64,000 nucleotides of DNA from assembly GCA_032158295.1 (NCBI GenBank), contig CM063255.1:16644094-16708093 (forward strand). Reading direction: 5' to 3'. Shown in pieces: positions 58,207 through 64,000 of this stretch; position 1 is the first letter of the stretch, and every line of letters begins with the position of its first letter. Made by a program: the position numbers and the translations under genes. The notes below the pieces were generated by a model. The model did no database searches, was not told the origin of the DNA, and was given only the letters and a program-made list of their open reading frames with translations. The DNA is from Pycnopodia helianthoides (Eukaryota > Echinodermata > Asteroidea > Forcipulatida > Asteriidae).

Positions 58207-61200
58207 AGGTATACACCGGCTTCATTGGGCTATTTGGGCTAAAAAATAGACTAAAACATGATTCTAAAGGTCTTCCTGAAATGGAGAAGATTGGTTCATA
58301 AAAGAAACCATCAAATTTGGCCGTTTTCGAGCATTTTTCAAAAAGCGAAGGTCACGTGACTTTTCGGAACCAAAATGTGGTTCCGAAAAGTCACGTGATC
58401 TTCAGAATTAGTTTTACTTACAGCCGTATAAAAGTAAATTTCTGAACCAAATTCAAGTATTTTTTTAAAAACAATTATTCATGAGTATTTGGCGAAAAAG
58501 ACTATGTATTCAGTTTATGGATGCAAGTTGTAAATAATGATGAAAAATTGAACGTAAGATTCGCAATCAAGCGTGTTTTACGGCGCATCAGCGTGGGAAG
58601 CTAGCGAGTAAACCTTGGGGGCATGTCCCGCACAGCCGGTGCAGTGTCTCGCCGCGCCAGAGAGACAAACCACGGAGGCATGAACTCGGAGCCTGTGGAG
58701 GGGTAGGGAGCCAGACCATTGATTACGTTTTGTTTTACAAGGGTTTTAATCTGTAGCCCTAGCTATTATCCCTTAACTATTGTCACGTTACGTGTGCCTG
58801 CGCTACACATGCGGCGGGACGACGACGAATAGCTGCACGGTGTGGATCAGACTGTGTTTATGTCGGTTTTTTTAATTAGGTGTTCGGGCACTCCGCCCGG
58901 AACACCTCTTGTTTTTGTTCTGTTTTTTTAAATTTTTTTTTTAATACTTCTTCTTCTTCTTCTTATCTCTCGCGATTGTCCGCTAACAAAAGCACACTTC
59001 CCACGCTCACACAACCTTCTAACTTTACACATAGTTAGATATTTACTAGGAGTCAAAACCGTTGCAGTGACGTCATTATGACGTCACCAGGTGTCGAGTT
59101 ACAAGCCATTTAAGTAAAAAAAGTGACCTCATGCCAATACATGTATGTTTCTGAACAATATAGCTACAGTATTCATATTTGGACATATGATAGATCAAGA
59201 CATGTGCAACATTTAACAAGTTAACGTCAAATTCACATGACCTTTACTTCCGGTCGTACCCGGTAGGAAAGTTTGCCTCTGTGCAATTCTTTAAAAAAAC
59301 ACTTTCCTTGTAAAAACATTAACTTCTGTATATCAGATCAACTTCAAATTTACACCATGTTAGGACCGTAATACAACCTCCCTCAGGTAGTTGTGACGTC
59401 ATGATGACGTCATCATGTGTCAAAATACAGTAAATCAAACTAATACTATAAAAATTCATAACTCGAGAAGTACTTTAGCTATTAAATAAATCTATACGTC
59501 ATCGGAGAGGTCTTGAACAATGTAGCAATTACTACACAAAGTGTTACACCATTTGACCTTGACTTCCTGTTCAAACCGGAAGTTACAAATTTCAAATTTC
59601 ATACTTTAAGAAATATTCATACTTTTTACACATACACTACTCACAAATGTTACACCATGTGTTGTAGGTCCATAAGCGGTCTCAAACTTTGCCACAGAGA
59701 TGTTACCTATTTGACCTTCACTTCCGGTTGAAATCGGGTACGCATTGACCCGCTGTTAAACCGCGGGAAAATAACCACTGAAAACACACACAACACGTGA
59801 TATATATCTGTTGCATTGTGAGCGGCTTTCCTCTATTGACCACAAGGATCAACGTCCAAACATGCTTGTACTCTAGTCTTTGTTCAAGGTTCACGCAACC
59901 TGATTTTGGCAATAGCTTTGTTAGTCTCTAAAACAGCCGTCCATGCAAACCTCGCTAACAATCAAATGCTAGGCTTCTTCTCCCCCGCGATTGTCCGGTA
60001 TCAAAGACACACTTCCCAAGCTTGCATAAACTTGAAACTTCACACATGGCTAGATGTTCATTAGTAGATGAAACCAATGCAGTGTCGTCATTATGACGTC
60101 ATCAGGTGTCAAGTTACAATGTTTTTAATCATTAAAAATTTTAATCATTGAAAATCAATATCAAATCAATATGAGGAGAGCTGGCGGTTGCTTTTTGCAG
60201 AAATATATAGAGGTAATATAGGTCTTTATTTTTGTATGTTTGCGTGACATGACTTGACCTCTACTTATGCCTTGTAATTTAAAACTGGCACATTTTTGAA
60301 GTTTTTTTTAACGGTGTTACAAGCAAGGGTCTGGTTTAAAAAAATAAGACAAGTGACGTCATAAAAGTTTAGAGCGCCCTCTAGTGGTAGGTTAAAAACA
60401 GTTAAAAATACATTTTTACTAGATGTCTGTGGCAAAGTTTAGGATAATTGTTTCAGAATTGGTATACATTAACCTTTATGCAGACAACATATGTGTGAAG
60501 TTTTAGATTGATGACGTCATCATGTGTCACGTGGTATTGCCTTAAAGATTTACTTCTGAAGCCGTGTATCTACAAAACCGCAAGTATGACTGAGTTGAAT
60601 CTTGGCATGTTGATAGACAGTGATATTGACCACGTAAATCTAAAGAAACAACATGATGACATTATTCCTTTTTTTGTTACAAATATTTGAAATTTTGACC
60701 AATTATTACGGGTATTAATTGACCCGCTGCCAAACCGCTGGAAAATAACTGCGCTGAAAACACATACAATGCGTGAGCTATACCAGTTGCATTGTGAGCG
60801 GCTTTTAGCTCAATTGTCCACAAGCCTCAAAATCCAAACATGCTTGTACTCTAGTCTCTGTTCAAGGTTCACGCAACCTGATTTTGGCAATAGCTTTGTT
60901 AGTCTCTAAAACAGCCGTCCATGCGTCCATGGACAGAACACCATGTTTTTGTTTTAAAAAAAAGTCTAGTTACACTTGAATTTGTGCTTGGTGGATATGA
61001 AGACTGGATCTTTATGCCTCGCCATTGTTATAACTAATAAATAAACAGATCATTCTACTTAAAACAATGTCACGTAAACTTGACAGTTGCAACGGCTGGA
61101 ATAGCGTATACGCTGACCTTTGACCGCATTTTGTTTTTTCACATTTTTCGTTAATTACGTGACATTTTGATGATTTTTTTTTACAACAACCATTGAAAAA

Positions 61201-61257
61201 TTATTGTCTGTGATTCAACATCACTAAATTAGGTAAACAGTAAGCCGGTGTGTCCCT
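58207..61257. mobile_element. TTAA-type element with a nested insertion
   Basis: The ends are AGGTATACACCGGC and GCCGGTGTGTCCCT, with TTAA on both sides (58203-58206, 61258-61261). Empty equivalents in sister repeat units (about 62498-62520 and 63725-63745, ACCTTTAAGATTGCTG and CCCTTAAGATTTCTG) confirm the insertion. Without the nested element it is about 957 bp, close to its relative at 47170-48214. Confidence 0.85.
58877..60970 (-). mobile_element. 2.1 kb Helentron-like element nested in the TTAA element
   Basis: The left end is a hairpin, TAGGTGTTCGGGC ... GCCCGGAACACC (58879-58906). The right end has an inner GAACACCATGTTTTTG followed by AAGTCTAGT. The relative at 47935-47950 (TTTTTAATTTACACGTG) is uninterrupted, showing insertion between T residues with no clear duplication. 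The end structure matches 22901-26989, though the bodies differ. It carries repeated GACCTTTACTTCCGG and TGACGTCA words and no transposase. Confidence 0.6.
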
Positions 61258-61864
61258 TTAAGATCGCTGTTCCAAAAATTAAAAAAGCCAAAGTCGTATT
61301 CTAAAATGCGTTCCATGTGTATTTTGTACTGTTCAAATCATATTTAAATGAATCATGTGTCATCATTCAAAACCATTGCAAGTTCTTTTTGTACTGGTGA
61401 AATCATTTTTGACATTTGATGAAAAGTTTGACAGTGTGCCCTAATTTGTTTGCAGATCATTCACTGATTGAAGCTCATTTTTCATCATGAACAAGAGACC
61501 CCTTCATCAGCAGCTGCTTTCATCAAGGTCAATTTTGTTTGTCATGTTTGGGATTGCTATGCATCACTGTCTCCGTGTCAAAATAGTTATGACAAAATAG
61601 TTAATTCTTATTAGTCAAGAGTTGAAACCGTATGCTTGACCAAAAAACTGAAACTATCTTGGCAACAGCGACCATGTACACATGCTAAGAGACATCAACC
61701 CTCAAGATTGCCGCTCCAAAAAATAGCAAGCCAAGGTTGTTTTCCAAAAGTTGTTTTTCATGGGTGCCAATCATCAAAACCATTGCAAGGTCATGTTTTA
61801 CAGTTCAAATCTCTTTTGACATTTGATGAATTGTTTACAACATTGGGTCCTATTTTGTTTGCAG

Positions 61865-61984
61865 ATTATTGAAGAGCAGTATCCATTATGAACAAGAGCT
61901 TCGATCATCAGCGTATGCTTCTATCAAGGTCCACTTTGATTGTCATGTTTGGGATGGCTCTGCATCACTCCCTCCTTGTCTGAG
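61865..61984 (+). CDS. Fully open phase 2-2 cassette exon
   Basis: Acceptor TTTGCAG, one base, then LLKSSIHYEQELRSSAYAS, then IKVHFDCHVWDGSASLPPCL, then AG before donor gtttgt. The length of 120 nt makes it symmetric (phase 2 in, phase 2 out), so such exons could be chained. The MAAVDD exon at 56925 ends in phase 2. No family recognised. Being the only fully open copy out of eight, it may be a chance survivor. Confidence 0.35.
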
Positions 61985-64000
61985 GTTTGTTGAAATACTT
62001 AAATCTTATAAGTCAAGTGTTGAAACCTTTTGCTTAACAACAAACTAATATTTTCTTGGCAACAGCAGCCATGTACATTACCCTAGAAGACAGCCACCCT
62101 CAAGATTGCCTCTCCAAAGATTGAAAAGCCAAATCGTACTCTCGAAATCTTTCCATGTGTTTGTTGTACCCTTCAAGTTCAATTCTTAACCAGTCTTGTG
62201 CCATCTTTAAAAAAACCATTGCCAGTTCATGTGATACTGTTGAAATCATTTGTTTGCAGAATATTCTCTGATTGAAGAGCAGTTTTCATCATGAACAAGA
62301 GCCTCCATCATCAGCAGATGCTTCATTTGAGGTCACTTTTGATTGTCATGACTGGGATGGCTATGCATTACTCCCTCCTCGTCTGAGGTACGTTGAAATA
62401 GTTGTTGTTATAAGTTAAGAATTAAAAGCCTATACTTACATAAACTAAAATTATCTCGGCAACAGTGATTTTTATCACATTCAAAGTAACACAAACCTTT
62501 AAGATTGCTGTTCCAAAGATGAAAAAACAAAGTCGTACTCTAAAAAGCGTTCCATGTGTATTTTGTACTGTTCAAATCATATTTAATTGAATCATGTGTT
62601 ATCAGTCAAACCATTGCAAGTTCTTTTTGTACTGGTGAAATAATTTTTGACATTTGATGAAACTTTTATGACAGTGTGCCCTAATTTGTTTGCAGATTAT
62701 TCACTGATTGAAGCTCAGTTTTCATCATGAACAAGAGACCCCTTCATCAGCAGCTGCTTTCATCAAGGTCAATTTTGTTTGTCATGTTTGGGATTACTGT
62801 TCATCACTGTCTCCGTGTCTGAAGTATGTCAAAGAAGTTAATTCTTATAAGTCAAGAGTTGAAAGCGAATATGCTTGAAAAAAACAAAAAAAAACTGAAA
62901 TTATCTTGGCAACAGCGGTCATGTACACATGCTAAGAGACATCAACTCCCAAGATTGCCGCTCCAAAAAATATCAACCAAGGTCGTTTTCCAAAAGTTGT
63001 TTTTCATGGGTGTTGTCAATTTGATACCCACTTGTGTGCCAACCATCAAAACCATTGCAAGGTCATGTTTTACAGTTGAAATCTCTTTTGACATTTGATG
63101 AATTGTTTACAACATTGGTTCCTATCTTGTTTGCAGATTATTGAAGAGTAGTATCCATAATGAACAAGAGCTTCAGGAAGGACTTCAACAGCATATGCTT
63201 CTATCAAGGTCCACTTTGATTGTCATGTTTGTGATGGCTATGCATCACTCCCTCCTTGTCTGAGGTTTGTTGGAATAGTTAATTCTTATAAGTCAAGTGT
63301 TGAAACCTTTTGCTTAACAACAAACTAAAATTTTCTTGGCAACAGCAGCCATTTACATTATGCTAAGAGACAGCCACCCTCAAGATTGCCTCTCCAAAGA
63401 TTGAAAATCCAAATTGTACTTTTGAAATCGTTCCATGTGTTTTTTGTACCCTTCAAGTTCAATTCTAAACCAGTCTTGTCATTTGTTTGCAGAATATTCT
63501 CTGATTGAAGAGCAGTTTTCATCATGTACAAGAGCCTCCATCATCAGCAGATGCTTCATTTGAGGTTACTTTTGATTGCATATAAACTAGGATGGCTATG
63601 CATTACTCCCTCCTCGTCTGAGGTATGTTGAAATAGTTGTTATAAGTTTAGAATTGAAAGCCTATGCTAACATAAACTAAAATTATCTCTGCAACAGTGA
63701 CTATAATCGCATTCAAAGTAACACAAACCCTTAAGATTTCTGTTCCAAAGATAAAAAAGCCAAAGTCGTACTCTAAAAAGCGTTCCATGTGTATTTTGTA
63801 CTGTTCAAATCATATTTAAATGAATCGTGTGTCATCAGTCAAAACCATTGCAATGCAAGCCAAGGTCGTTTTCCAAAAGTCAAGGGTTGAAACCCTGCTT
63901 AACAAAAACTGAAAATTTCTTGGCAACAGCAGCCATGCACATTATGCTAAGAGACATCAACCTTCAAGATTGCCTCTCTGAAGATTGAAGAGATAAATCG

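Larger units (their letters stand above)
57576..64000 (+). repeat. Array of about eight exon-like cassettes
   Basis: Acceptor-like TTTGTTTGCAG followed by a block containing CATGAACAAGAG and, in most, a donor after GTCTGAG (gtatgt, gtacgt or gtttgt). Cassettes: 57576-57694, 57968-58092, 61456-about 61590 (no donor), 61865-61984, 62260-62387, 62696-62823, 63137-63264, 63493-63622; another begins near 64000. A frame giving HEQEPPSSADASFEVTFDC, then WDGYALLPPRLR runs through type A cassettes, but a TGA lies just upstream in most. The spacing, where not interrupted, is about 355-440 bp. Confidence 0.6.

Noticed and set aside
58946..58964. CTT microsatellite as a functional element
   Set aside because: A short simple repeat with nothing else to support a role.

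Overview
This is a 64 kb piece of an AT-rich animal nuclear genome. The clues are spliced genes with GT-AG introns, tRNA-derived SINEs, and many MITE-like DNA transposons and LINE remnants. The repeat types and the proteins point to an invertebrate deuterostome, most likely an echinoderm; that assignment is inference. Only one complete protein-coding gene can be read with confidence.

Layout. (1) 1-1000: the 3' end of a plus-strand gene whose last exon (868-986) encodes an LDL-receptor class A module, preceded by a possible 39-nt exon at 327-365. (2) 1000-7000: intergenic DNA packed with mobile elements: a SINE split by a hAT-like element, a fold-back MITE, a 73-bp tandem repeat, further SINEs, a LINE fragment, an element with GTCGCCCCC-rich terminal repeats, and a MITE bounded by GGCCCAATTT ends. 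(3) 7075-14821: a complete eight-exon EXT1 (exostosin-1, heparan sulfate polymerase) gene, 729 codons plus stop across 2,190 nt, with phase-consistent splice junctions. Its introns hold SINEs, a LINE tail, a MITE and a ~116-bp tandem repeat. (4) 14822-21900: no gene recognised; several MITEs, a repeat carrying a perfect histone-type 3' stem-loop motif, and a Mutator-like element with a 9-bp target duplication.

(5) 21925-57395: a large direct duplication, copy A at about 21925-35660 and copy B at about 41797-57395, separated by about 6 kb of other repeats. The copies differ by clean insertions that can be read as occupied/empty site pairs: a 4.1 kb Helentron-like element and a 1.27 kb hAT-like element only in A; a GGCCC MITE, a TTAA-type element and a ~963-bp tandem array only or mainly in B. 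Both copies carry tRNA-like sequences, SAM-like exon relics, a run of short palindromic hairpins, and a candidate first exon starting MAAVDD. The duplication may be real or may be two haplotypes laid end to end by the assembler.

(6) 57400-64000: an array of about eight exon-like cassettes spaced roughly 355-440 bp apart, interrupted by a TTAA-type element (58207-61257) that itself carries a second Helentron-like element (58877-60970). One cassette is fully open with matching splice phases; the others carry stops or lack a donor. The most unusual material is the hairpin run, the repeated SAM-like/cassette exons, and the nested, datable transposon insertions.
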